A DNA stretch of 64,000 nt. Source: AP-16 sp963755055. Lineage in GTDB: Bacteria; Pseudomonadota; Alphaproteobacteria; Rhizobiales; Xanthobacteraceae. The notes under the pieces are model-generated. The model ran no database searches. It had not been told where the DNA came from and saw only the letters and a list, made by a program, of their open reading frames with translations. The stretch is taken from NCBI GenBank assembly GCA_963755055.1, contig CAVWIS010000010.1, positions 25,373 to 89,372 of the forward strand, given 5' to 3'. Positions 1 to 8,493 of this stretch are shown here, one piece after another; position 1 is the first letter of the stretch, and each line of letters begins with the position of its first letter. A program made the position numbers and the translations under genes.

Positions 1-2
1 AC

Positions 3-938
3 GGGCCGCTCGCGCTGTTCCTGCCGCTTGCGGCGGGCGGCACTGCCGAGCGCATCGTCGAAAACGCCGCCGAGGCGCTCGCCGCCGTCGCGCTGAGACT
101 GTGGCCGGTCTGGTTCGGCGAGGCGAGCTTTCTCGGGTGCCGCAACGACACGCTCGGACGCGAGGCGGCGCGGGCGATCATCCGGCGGGCGGCGGAGGCG
201 ACGCCGCGCGTGTCGCGGCCGTGGGCCGAGGCGGCGGCGCTCCTGGCGCTCGGCGGATCGCGGCCGCGGGTCGCCGGAACCCCGCCGGAAATCGAGATCG
301 CGCAGCTCTGCCTGTCGATCTGCCGGACCGGGGTGGTCCTGGTCGTCGACCTCGCCGCGGCGGACAACAATTCCCCCGCCCTGGTGCATGCGGCGGAATG
401 GATGGCGCATCATGCCGGTGCCGCTGTCGTCTTGCTGCTCGACGCGGTTCCCGTCCATTCAACGCCGCTCGATCGCATCCTCCATGGCGCGCGCCGGATC
501 ATGCCGGACGGCGCTACGGCACCGCCCACGATTGCCGAGGAGGGCGCCGGCGAAGAGCCGTGGCTCGGTCCGGTGCGCGGCAAGCCGCACCCGCTGAGCG
601 AGACCGAGCAGCGGCTGGCGAGCCTCATCGCCCGCGACGTCGAGCTCGCGCCGCTGTTCGCCTTCAACCAGCTCGTCGACACGGTGCGCGGCACGCGGCC
701 GAAGGTGGATCTGGTCTGGGCCGGCGGCCGGCTGGTGGTCGAGCTCGACGGCTTTTCCGATCACGGCGGGCGAGCGGCGTTCATGCACGACCGCCACCGC
801 GATTACGAGCTGAGCTTGAGCGGCTATTCGGTCCTGCGCATCGCCAACGACGAGGTGTCGCAGGATATCGAAAAGGCGGTCGACAAGATCAGGGACATGG
901 TACGATTTTGTCGCATGCGGCAATCGCGGGGGAGTTGA
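3..938 (+). CDS. DUF559 (Vsr-like) endonuclease-domain protein, 5' end outside window
   Basis: The frame is open from the window edge, so the true start lies upstream; 311 codons are visible. The C-terminal ~90 residues show a DUF559/very-short-patch-repair-like nuclease core: PKVDLVW, then VVELDGFSDH, a charged helix (HDRHRDYELS) and GYSVLRIAND, which is the usual D...ExDG pattern with the late 'GY.VLR..ND' strand. The ~200 residues before it (ending near SETEQRLASLIARD) match nothing I recognise and may be a target-recognition or partner-binding region. The TGA at 936-938 overlaps the ATG of the next gene by one base, and the cassette continues with a double ATPase, so the nuclease is probably an effector in a multi-gene DNA-acting system. 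The nuclease assignment comes from motifs; the defence role is inferred from neighbours. Confidence 0.7.
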   Translation, partial: GPLALFLPLAAGGTAERIVENAAEALAAVALRLWPVWFGEASFLGCRNDTLGREAARAIIRRAAEATPRVSRPWAEAAALLALGGSRPRVAGTPPEIEIAQLCLSICRTGVVLVVDLAAADNNSPALVHAAEWMAHHAGAAVVLLLDAVPVHSTPLDRILHGARRIMPDGATAPPTIAEEGAGEEPWLGPVRGKPHPLSETEQRLASLIARDVELAPLFAFNQLVDTVRGTRPKVDLVWAGGRLVVELDGFSDHGGRAAFMHDRHRDYELSLSGYSVLRIANDEVSQDIEKAVDKIRDMVRFCRMRQSRGS

Positions 939-1558
939 TGGTGAAGCTCAGCGAGATGCAGGTTCTGATCCTCTGGGCACTGCTCGGCAAGGGTGGCGAG
1001 AGCCAGGCGAAGCTCAAGCCGCAGGTCAAGAAGACCGATCGCGAGGCGCTGCTCAGGGCGGGCATGATCACCGCGGAGAAGCGCGGGCGCGGGACCTGGC
1101 TCGAGGCCACCGATGCGGGCTGGGCGTGGGCGGGCGAGAATCTCGGCTCCGCATTGCCCGAGCGCTCGCCGGCGGGAAGCGCGATCCTGCGGGAGTGGCT
1201 GACGCGCCTTGATGCATTCATGCGCGCCCGCGACATCGGGCTCGCCGACATTCTCGGGCCGCAGCCGGCGCCGGCTCCCGCGGCCGGCGACCACGCGATC
1301 TTACGCGAGCGCATCCGCAACGCCTATCTGGACGTGACCGGCGGAATCTTCAACAGGCGGGCGCTGTTGAGCAATCTGCGCCGGCGGCTGCCCGACGTCG
1401 ACCGGGCGATGCTCGACGAGGCGCTGCGGCGCATGCAGCACGACAACGAGGCGTCGCTGATGCGGCTCGACAACCCGATCGACATCGCCGAGAGCGACCG
1501 CGAGGCCGCGGTCCAGATCGGCAGCGAGCCGCGCCACATCCTGTGGATCTCGCGATGA
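938..1558 (+). CDS. small helical protein of the nuclease-ATPase cassette
   Basis: 206 residues. The ATG at 938 shares a base with the upstream stop, and the stop overlaps the next start as ATGA, so the three genes are translationally coupled. The first ~75 residues look like a winged-helix/MarR-like fold: a helix MQVLILWALLGKGG, then KKTDREALLRAGMITAEKRGRG as recognition helix and wing, then WLEATDAGWAW. This is the pattern seen in replacement DNA-binding subunits of anti-phage and conflict systems. A Pro/Ala linker follows (about 105-115), then a second helical part rich in Arg, with ILRERIRNAYLDVT and NLRRRLPDVDRAMLDEAL, which may be a second DNA-binding unit. No catalytic motif is visible. 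I do not recognise a named family. A role as adaptor or DNA-recognition subunit is inferred. Confidence 0.72.
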   Translation: MVKLSEMQVLILWALLGKGGESQAKLKPQVKKTDREALLRAGMITAEKRGRGTWLEATDAGWAWAGENLGSALPERSPAGSAILREWLTRLDAFMRARDIGLADILGPQPAPAPAAGDHAILRERIRNAYLDVTGGIFNRRALLSNLRRRLPDVDRAMLDEALRRMQHDNEASLMRLDNPIDIAESDREAAVQIGSEPRHILWISR

Positions 1559-4500
1559 CGGCGGAGCTCGACGCGTTTCGCAGCGTCGACTTCGACTGGA
1601 CCCGCCAGCTCCGCAGCATCTGGCGCGACCCGCCGTACCACGTGGAGTTGCTCCACCAGGGCGCCGCCGACGACATTCTCGACGATTTCGCCACCAGCAC
1701 GCGCGATCCCGATCCGGCCAACGAGCCGCTCGGCCGCATCGTGGTCGGCCCGGCGGGCTACGGCAAGACGCACCTGATGGGGGAGCTGCGCCGCCGCGTC
1801 TGGCAGATGGGCGGCTCGTTCGTCCTCCTCGATTTCATCGGCATCACGGATTTCTGGTCGTCGGTCGCGCTCGGCTTCCTCAACTCGCTGCAGGTGCGGA
1901 TGCCCGACGGCAACACCCAGTACTACCGGCTGATCCATCGGCTTGCCTCGATGCTCGAGCTGTCTCCCCGCATGCTCGACATCGCCGGAAGGTTTCGCGG
2001 CCGGCCGCGCGAGCTCGTCGCCGAGCTGGTGCGCCTGTTCACCTCCTCGCTGGCACGCCACGACCGCCAAGCCACGCGCCTGCACGAGGATGTCATCCGT
2101 GCCCTCGTCCTGATGCTTCCCGACGATCTCGATTGCGGCAGCATCGCCCATGGCTGGCTGCAGGGCATGGAGCTCGATCCGGCGGAGCTGCAGCCGCTCG
2201 GATTCCGGCCGGCGAGGAGGCGGCCGATCGACATCGTGCGAGGCATGTGCTGGATCATGAGTCTCGCCGGACCGACGATGATCGCGGTCGACCAGATCGA
2301 CGCCATCGTCAGCGCCGGCAACGTCCGTTCCCAGGGACGCAATGGCGGAACTCGACGACGAGCAGCGCGAGGCGCAGGGAATGATCGACGCGATGGCGGG
2401 CGGCCTCATGGACCTGCACGACGTCAAGCGGCGGGCGGTGACCGTCGTCTCCTCGCTGGAGGCGACCTGGCAGGTGTTCGAGGACAGGGCGACGGCCGCG
2501 GTGACCGCGCGCTACAAGGTCCCGGAGGTCCTGGCGTCGATGACCAGCGCCGCGCAGGCGCGATCGCTGGTGCTCGCCCGGCTCGCCGCCGCGTACGGCG
2601 CGCGGTCGTTCGCGCCGCCGCATGCGACCTGGCCGTTCGCCGAAAAGGCGTTCGCCACCGCTTCGGGATTTTCGCCGCGGCAACTGCTCAGGGCCTGCGA
2701 GGATCACCGCCTGCGCTGCATTGCCGCCGCAGACGTGTCGGAATGCCTGTCGTTCGCCAGGACGCCGGTGGAGGCGCAGGACCTACCGGCGCAGAGCGGC
2801 CTCGACGAGGTATTTGCCCGCGAGCGCGCGGCGGCCGACATCGCGGGTCTCGCCGACCAGGAGAACGAGGAGCGTCTGCGCGATCTCATCGCCGACGCGC
2901 TCGGCCTCTACACCCGCCATCTCGCGCTGCCCGACGACATCGACGCGGCCGTGCAGAGAGATCCCGACCAGAAGCGGCCGTCGCTGCACGGAAGGCTGTC
3001 GTTCACCTTCCGCGCCGAAGGCGATCGCGAGCAGCACTACTGCTTCCGCATCCTCAGCCATTCCAACGCGATCGCGTTCCAGTCGCGGCTGCGCTCGGCG
3101 ATGACCGCCGCGGGGGTCGACCGGGCGCTGAAATTCCGTCACCTCTTCGTGCTGCGCCGCGACCCGGTGCCGCGCGGCGCCAAGACCGCCGAGCTGGTGG
3201 ACAAATTCTTGGAGGCCGGCGGCCGGTTCGTCGCGCTCGCCGACGAGGATCTTTCCGCCTTCGTGGCGCTGCGCGCGATGAGCCGTCGCAATCCGCAAGG
3301 ATTCGACGCCTGGCTCACATCGCGCCGGCCCTTGTTTGATACGCCGCTGCTGCAAGCCGCGGGCCTGTGTCCTCCGGATTTCCTGCAGGCCGAGCGTGCG
3401 TCCGACGCGCCGGCTGCGGTGCCGGCGTTCGCCGCAGCAGTGCCGCCGGCCGCAGCCGAGAGCGGGGCGCCCGCTGCCGCGGATGGGTCGCCGGCACGGG
3501 GCGCTGTTGCGACCTCAAGAGCCGAAGCAACGCCGTCCCCTGACGCGCGCAAAAAAATCCCGATCGGGCGCCGCTTCGAGCGCGGGGTCGAGGGTGCGCC
3601 GGAGTTCCTGCCGGCCGACCTGCTGCCGCGCCATGTCGCGATCCTCGCCGGCAGCGGCTCGGGAAAGACCGTGCTGCTCCGCCGCATCGTCGAGGAAGCG
3701 GCGCTGCTGAAAATCCCGGCGATCGTGCTCGACACCAACAACGACCTCGTGCGCCTGGGCGACGCGTGGCCCGAGCGTCCGCCGGGTTTTTCCGACGAGG
3801 ACGCGGCGAAGGCGCAAGCCTATCGGCGCGAGGTCGAGGTCTCGATCTGGACGCCGGGGCGCAGCGGCGGCAATCCGATCGCGCTCGACCTGCTGCCGGA
3901 TTTTTCGGCGCTCGGCGACGATCCCGACGAGCGCGGCCAGGCGGTGGAGATGGCGCGCTCGACCCTGGTGCCGTGGATCGGCGCCAGCGGGGCAGGGGCG
4001 CGGCTCAGGGAAGGCGTGCTGGCCGATGCGCTCAGGCGCTTCGCGCAAGGTGGCGGCGGCACGCTCGAGGATCTCATCCGCCTGCTCGGCGACCTGCCGG
4101 ACGGGGTGAGCCAGATCGGCAATGCGGCGAAGCTCGCGACCGCGATCGCCGACCAGTTGCTCGCCGCGGTCGCCACCAATCCGCTGCTGCAGTCGGCGGG
4201 GCCCGCGCTCGATCCGCGGCTCCTGTTCGAGGGACGCGGCCGCACCCGGATCTCGGTGATCAATTTCTGCGGCCTGCCCGGCGACGAGGCGCGGCAGGCC
4301 TTCGTCAACCAGCTGCAGATGTCGCTGTTCGGCTGGATCCGGAAGAACCCGAGCCCGCGCGGCCGGCTCTACGTGCTCGACGAGGCGCAGAATTTCGCGC
4401 CGTCGCAGCAGTCGACGCCGTGCAAGGAGAGCACGGTCTCGCTGGCCGCCCAGGCGCGCAAATACGGGCTCGGCATGATCTTCGCCACCCAGGCCCCGAA

Positions 4501-4795
4501 GGGGATCGACAACAAGATCGTGTCGAACTGCACCACGCAGTTCTACGGCCGCATGAGCTCGCCGGCGACCATCCAGGCCGCCCGCGAGCTGATCGCCGCC
4601 AAGGGCGGCGGCGGCGACGACATCGGCCGGCTGGCGCGCGGGGAATTCTATTTCTCGACGGAAGGATTTTCGCGGCCGGTGAGGATCCGCACGCCGCTGT
4701 GCCTCACCTGGCACCCGGAGAACCCGCTCGGCGAGGCCGAGGTGCTGGCCAAGGCGCGGGAGGCGCAGCCAATGGAAGGGGCGCAAGCCGGGTAA
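1555..4795 (+). CDS. double-ATPase: AAA/STAND-like module plus HerA/FtsK-type translocase (one frameshift)
   Basis: Starts at the ATG overlapping the previous stop. With one base removed near 2333-2335 (a GGG run) the reading frame gives one ~1,080-residue protein. The N-terminal module has Walker A GPAGYGKTHL (about residues 65-74) and Walker B MIAVDQIDAI (about 242-251). After the shift the same AAA fold continues with a sensor-like strand VVSSLEATW and TWPFAEKAF, so the shift splits one domain and does not separate two genes. After a Pro/Ala-rich linker comes a HerA/FtsK-type ATPase: Walker A GSGSGKTVLL (about 698), Walker B LYVLDEAQNFAP (about 940) and the FATQAPKGID sensor motif. HerA ATPases are DNA pumps that pair with nucleases, which fits the upstream DUF559 gene. 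An ATG with AGGGA at 2342 could allow separate synthesis of the second part. Confidence 0.75.
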
Positions 4796-4826
4796 TCCGC
4801 GCAAGGTCGTCTGAAAGGAAGAGGAC

Positions 4827-5174
4827 ATGACGACGTTACGCGACAAGATGACGGATCTGCCGGCGCGCCGCCGTGCGCGGGTCGCTGCCCGTGCCCGGGA
4901 GCTGATTGCCGAGGAAACCTCTCTTCGTGCGCTCCGCAAGGCTCACCGGAAGACCCAGCAAAAAATCGCCGCCAAGCTCGGCATCGGCCAGGACAGCGTC
5001 TCCAGGCTCGAGCAGCGCAGCGACATGCTGCTCTCGACCCTCCGGGAGTATGTGGCGGCGATCGGGGGCAGGGTCCGGTTGCTGGTGGAGTTCAAGGGCA
5101 GGCCGGCGATCGAGCTCAAACGTCTCGGCGCTACAAAGGGGAAATCGGCATCAGTACGCCGCAAGGCGGGCTGA
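4827..5174 (+). CDS. XRE-family HTH protein, HigA/antitoxin-like
   Basis: 115 residues with a strong ribosome site (AAGGAAGAGG, 3-12 bases before the ATG). The helix-turn-helix reads KTQQKIAAKLGIGQDSVSRLEQRSD at about residues 45-69, followed by the strand-rich tail (RVRLLVEFKGRPAIEL) typical of antitoxins of the RelE/HigB class, which carry HTH and dimer contacts. The usual toxin gene is not adjacent. Upstream lies the ATPase cassette (31 bp away) and downstream a response regulator. It may therefore be an orphan antitoxin, or it may regulate the nuclease-ATPase cassette, in the way that XRE proteins often control defence operons. Only the DNA-binding fold is seen directly. Confidence 0.8.
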   Translation: MTTLRDKMTDLPARRRARVAARARELIAEETSLRALRKAHRKTQQKIAAKLGIGQDSVSRLEQRSDMLLSTLREYVAAIGGRVRLLVEFKGRPAIELKRLGATKGKSASVRRKAG

Positions 5175-5373
5175 GCAGGGCGGCGTGCTCCCGCCGCATA
5201 TCGGTATCCAGCTCCGCCTGGACTTTGAAGGCCGCGCCGGTAGGCGCGGGGCCGTGCCGATCGATTCCAAACAATTGCAGCAAGCAATCGTTTACCGCGC
5301 CCGCAGATCGGCGGGAACCAACCGCGCCCGGCAACCTTTTACCGACGCCTTTCACGGGAGACGGGAGCAGATC

Positions 5374-6370
5374 ATGCAGAATGCGCTCAGGATGCTGGTG
5401 GCGGACGATTTCCACCGCGATACGCCGGGTGTTTTCCGAGGTCGCCCAGCGCTCGGCCGTGACGATCACGACCGTCGAGGCGGCCAACGGCCGGGAATGC
5501 ATGGAGTACCTGGGCTCGGGCGACATCGATGTCGCCTTCGTCGACGTGTTCATGCCGGACATGTCCGGCCTGGAGGCGCTCGGCAAGGTGCGGTTGCGCG
5601 GCAACAAGACCTTCGTCACCCTGATGTCGTCGCGGCCGGACGAGCGCTGCATCGCACTTGCCCGCGAGCTTCATGCCTACGAGTTCATGACCAAGCCGTT
5701 CGCCGCCGCCGAGATCGAGACGGTCATCGAGACATACGGACGGCTGTCGACGCCGATGCGCGCGCTGATCGTCGACGATTCGGCGACGGTGAGGAGCGTC
5801 ATCCACCGCGTGCTCGACCGCAGCATTTTTCATATCGACATCACCGAGGCGGCGAGCGGCGAGGCCGCGCTGCAGCTGTGCCGGACCGGAGCATTCGACA
5901 TCCTGCTGCTCGACTGCAACATGCCCGGGCTCGACGGGATCGAGACGCTGCGGCTGCTGCGCGAAGCCGATCCGGACATCAGGGTGGTGATGATCTCGGG
6001 CGAGCGCAACGCGCTGCGCGAGCGCGATGCCTTCAAGGCGGGAGCCGTGGCGTTCTTGCGCAAGCCGTTCTATCCGCGCGATATCGACGATGTCTTCCAT
6101 CGCGTCTTCGGGCTGATCTCGCCGCGGCTGAGCATCTGCAGGCCCGGCGTGCTCGGGCAGTTCGATGTGGCGATCGCCGGGCGCACCATTGCGATCGCCC
6201 ACAAGGACAGCGGCCATCTGTTTCAATACTTGTGGTTCCGTGACCCGCCGCACCTGCGCTCGACGCAGATCCGCCCGAACCAGGCGGCCGGCGAGCCGCC
6301 GGGCAAGTTCCGCCATGGCGCCGAAAGGGCCGGGATCCACGAGTTGAAGCACGCGCGGCTGGTGGCCTGA
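5374..6370 (+). CDS. tandem two-receiver response regulator without output domain (one frameshift)
   Basis: Start chosen at the ATG of MQNALRMLVADD, after GGGAGACGGGAG. The frame must shift by one base near 5414-5416 (removing one C of a CC) to join LVADDFH to the rest. Receiver 1 then has the acidic DD, the phospho-acceptor Asp in VAFVDVFMPDMSG, the Ser/Thr switch in LMSS and the Lys in FMTKPFA. Receiver 2 (from about residue 130) has ALIVDDSATVR, ILLLDCNMPGLDG, VMISGE and FLRKPFY. A ~70-residue tail follows with no recognisable DNA-binding, GGDEF or enzymatic output domain. Such proteins act as phospho-sinks or relay partners for a histidine kinase encoded elsewhere. No kinase gene is nearby. 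The domain call is strong; the partner is unknown. Confidence 0.8.
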
Positions 6371-6386
6371 TCGGCCCCGCCGCGGC

Positions 6387-6659
6387 GTCGTTGCCGCGAT
6401 CTGCCCTCAGTCCAGCCGCTTGAACTTCTGCGCCCGCCGTCCGGTGCCGACCTCGGCGGTGTAGAGGTTGCCCTTGGAGTTGATGGCGATGTTGTGAACC
6501 CACTTGAACATGCCGGCCATGCGGCCGGCGCGGCCCCAGGAGGCGACGACGTCGCCGGTGTCGCGGGCGAGCGTCACGATCTGGTTGTTGCCGCCGTCGG
6601 CGATGAAGATGAATTTTTGCGCCGGGTCCTCCGACAGAACGAGGTCCCAGACCGAGCCG
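6387..6659. repeat. 273-bp direct repeat, left copy
   Basis: Matches 20547-20819 in the same orientation with 7 mismatches counted by eye over 273 positions (about 97%). Similarity ends abruptly at both edges. The two copies bracket the carbohydrate island. The repeated DNA is the 3' coding end of an NHL beta-propeller gene. Confidence 0.9.
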
Positions 6660-6660
6660 A
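6407..6660 (-). pseudogene. 3' fragment of an NHL-repeat beta-propeller gene
   Basis: The minus strand encodes the last ~85 residues (SVWDLVLSEDPAQKF ... GRRAQKFKRLD, stop at 6407-6409) of the same protein that is intact at 20567-21679. Beyond 6660 the reading departs from the full-length gene: a short different segment (KLTAVKGIG) precedes an in-frame stop, and there is no start codon or ribosome site. It is therefore a truncated copy or the scar of an insertion or recombination event. The neighbouring 6661-6805 holds nothing recognisable. Confidence 0.8.
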
Positions 6661-6805
6661 TCCCTTTGACGGCGGTCAGCTTGCCCAGCTCAAGGCGTTC
6701 ACGCGGAACCCCGCATGGCCACTAGACTGGCGCTGGGCGCCGTCCCGCCACCGAGAGCATGCCGGCGTGGCCGCCTGTGCTGACCACGCCTGGCGACGGA
6801 GAGGT

Positions 6806-7636
6806 TCAGATCCCTCCAAAAAAGAAGGACGCTCCGGCAACCGGTTTGCGGCGCTCGCGCAGCGGCATGCCTTCATATGGGTAGACCGGATGGGCCAGCA
6901 CGCCCTCTTCGTGTGACGGCAGCAAGAAGTCGGCGCGCTTGTCCAACTCCTCGATGCTCCTCCAGCCGTCGACGGAATTGACGAAGCGGGCCGGCACCCA
7001 GTAGCGCCAATTCTCCTCCAGGTTGGGCTCCATGTTGCGCCATTGAAATATCGCATCGCCGGCGATCACGATGTCGCCGGCAACGGTCTTCACGGTCACT
7101 GCTTGCTGGCCCATGCTGTGTCCCGGTACCGGAAACACGCTGACGCCGGGGACAATCTCGACGTCGCCTTCGACAAGCTCGAAATGGCAGCCGATGAAGG
7201 GCGCCTCGACGCCGAGGACCGGGAACTCATAGGATCGATAGTAGAGCGGCAGCGGGTTGTGCGCCCACAGCAATTCCGTCGGCGTGCAGATGTAGCGCGC
7301 GTTCTTGAACTCCTTCATGCACTGGACGTGGTCCCAGTGCAGGTGGGTGAAGAGCACGATGTCGATCTCGGCCGGATCGACGCCGAGACGGCGCAAGGCT
7401 TCCGGACTCTCGACGCAGCCGCGCTTCTGACATTTGTGGTGATACCTGGTCGCGCGTGCCTCCTCGCCGAGGCCGGTATCGACCATGATCTTGTGCTCGC
7501 CGGTATCGACGTAGAAGCACAGGGTCGGATTCCAGATCTTTTCTCCGGCCTTGCCTTTCCAGAAGATGTAGGTGCCGAGGTCGGCTTCCAGCCAGCCGGT
7601 GTTGATCGGGTAGATTCGCGTTTTCTCGACAGACAT
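6806..7636 (-). CDS. MBL-fold lactonase (AHL-lactonase / AttM-BlcC-like family)
   Basis: Start chosen at the ATG at 7636, with GGAGA about 9 bases ahead; 276 residues. Metallo-beta-lactamase metal ligands are present in order: THLHWDH (about 113-119), PVPGHSMG (about 187-194), the bridging Asp in IAGDAIF (about 209-215) and the late PSHEEGV (about 248). This is the layout of the N-acyl-homoserine lactonase family, whose members also open gamma-butyrolactone and sugar lactones. It sits at the edge of a sugar-catabolism island, downstream of an FCD regulator and behind a pair of operator-like palindromes, so a lactone intermediate of the sugar pathway is at least as likely a substrate as a quorum signal. 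Probably cytoplasmic, as no signal peptide is seen. Confidence 0.82.
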   Translation of the reverse strand: MSVEKTRIYPINTGWLEADLGTYIFWKGKAGEKIWNPTLCFYVDTGEHKIMVDTGLGEEARATRYHHKCQKRGCVESPEALRRLGVDPAEIDIVLFTHLHWDHVQCMKEFKNARYICTPTELLWAHNPLPLYYRSYEFPVLGVEAPFIGCHFELVEGDVEIVPGVSVFPVPGHSMGQQAVTVKTVAGDIVIAGDAIFQWRNMEPNLEENWRYWVPARFVNSVDGWRSIEELDKRADFLLPSHEEGVLAHPVYPYEGMPLRERRKPVAGASFFFGGI

Positions 7637-7735
7637 CCCAGTTCTCCGTTTCGCCCGCGTCGTCTGCTGCGCATGGCCAGCGGACGGACCTGCGGCGGCG
7701 GTCCCGCCGCCAGCCGCGGGCCGCAATGTCAGTTA

Positions 7736-7768
7736 TTGTATACCAAAATGCTGCTATGTCGACAAGAT
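7736..7768. promoter_or_regulatory. candidate paired GntR/FCD operator ahead of the lactonase gene
   Basis: Contains TTGTATACCAA (7736-7746, imperfect palindrome) and TATGTCGACAAGAT (7755-7768, core TGTCGACA). The two centres are about 20 bp apart, two helical turns. The second box recurs exactly, inverted, at 9754-9767. It lies ~100 bp before the lactonase start and touches the 3' end of the regulator gene. FCD-type GntR regulators commonly bind short palindromes of this kind. Confidence 0.6.
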
Positions 7769-8484
7769 TAGTCCAAAGTCCCGCCCGGGAGGCCGTCCAG
7801 TAGCCCGGTCTGCAACACGCTCTGGCCCGATTGGGATGAGTGTGCACGCATCGCCGCGTAGGCATCGTTGGGCTGGCTGCTGTTGATCGTCTTGACGATC
7901 TCGCTGTGCGCCTCATAGGACACCGCAAGGCTCTCCGCATCGGCAAAACGGGCGTTTCGAAACGGCGCCGTCCGAAAACGGAAGCTGTGCGCCATTTCGG
8001 CGATGTAACGGTTGTGAGTGCCTTGATAGATGATTTCGTGGAACTTCTGGTTGCAGCGGATGTAGGCGCGCGGATCGTTGGCGTCACGCGCAACCCGGCA
8101 CTGGCGATGCGCCTCCTCGAGCTGCATGCGCTCGAACAGGCTCATGCGCCGTGCCGCGAGCATGGCGCAGAGCGCTTCGATCTCGGTCATCGCTTCGAAC
8201 ATTTCGGCGAGCTCTTCGGGGGAAATCTGGGTGACGTAGATCCCGCGGCGCCGCCGGTTGTCGAGCAACCCGTTGGCCGCCAGCATGCGGATGGCCTCGC
8301 GAACCGGGGTCCGCGACACGCCAAAGCGTGCGGCGAGGGACTGCTCGTCGAGCTTGGCACCGGGGGCGAGATCGCCTTCGGCGATCTCGCGGGTCAACGT
8401 CTTGAGGATCGTTTCGGCGATCGGGACAGTGGGCGCAGGCCGCGGCTTCGTGGATCCACGAGCGGACAGACGACGACGTTGCAT
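7768..8484 (-). CDS. GntR-family regulator, FCD subfamily
   Basis: 238 residues. The N-terminal winged helix spans about residues 20-90, with the signature LDEQSLAARFGVSRTPVREAIRML and a wing RRRRGIYVT. The C-terminal FCD ligand-binding domain follows, with the metal/ligand-binding residues of the class visible in CNQKFHEIIY and in SYEAHSEIVKTI. It lies 9 bp downstream of a class II aldolase gene and 131 bp upstream of the lactonase gene on the same strand, inside the island. FCD regulators normally respond to an acid or sugar-acid intermediate of the pathway they control, so it is the likely regulator of the island through the paired palindromes at 7736-7768 and 9735-9767. The ligand is unknown. 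Confidence 0.9.
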   Translation of the reverse strand: MQRRRLSARGSTKPRPAPTVPIAETILKTLTREIAEGDLAPGAKLDEQSLAARFGVSRTPVREAIRMLAANGLLDNRRRRGIYVTQISPEELAEMFEAMTEIEALCAMLAARRMSLFERMQLEEAHRQCRVARDANDPRAYIRCNQKFHEIIYQGTHNRYIAEMAHSFRFRTAPFRNARFADAESLAVSYEAHSEIVKTINSSQPNDAYAAMRAHSSQSGQSVLQTGLLDGLPGGTLD

Positions 8485-8493
8485 TGAAATCCC

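Noticed and set aside
1543..3339. Separate 598-residue gene ending at 3339
   Set aside because: After ~2335 this frame turns into Arg-rich, low-complexity sequence, whereas the neighbouring frame continues the AAA fold.
3515..4939. 474-codon open frame opposite the HerA part
   Set aside because: Antisense shadow; the sense strand carries intact Walker motifs.
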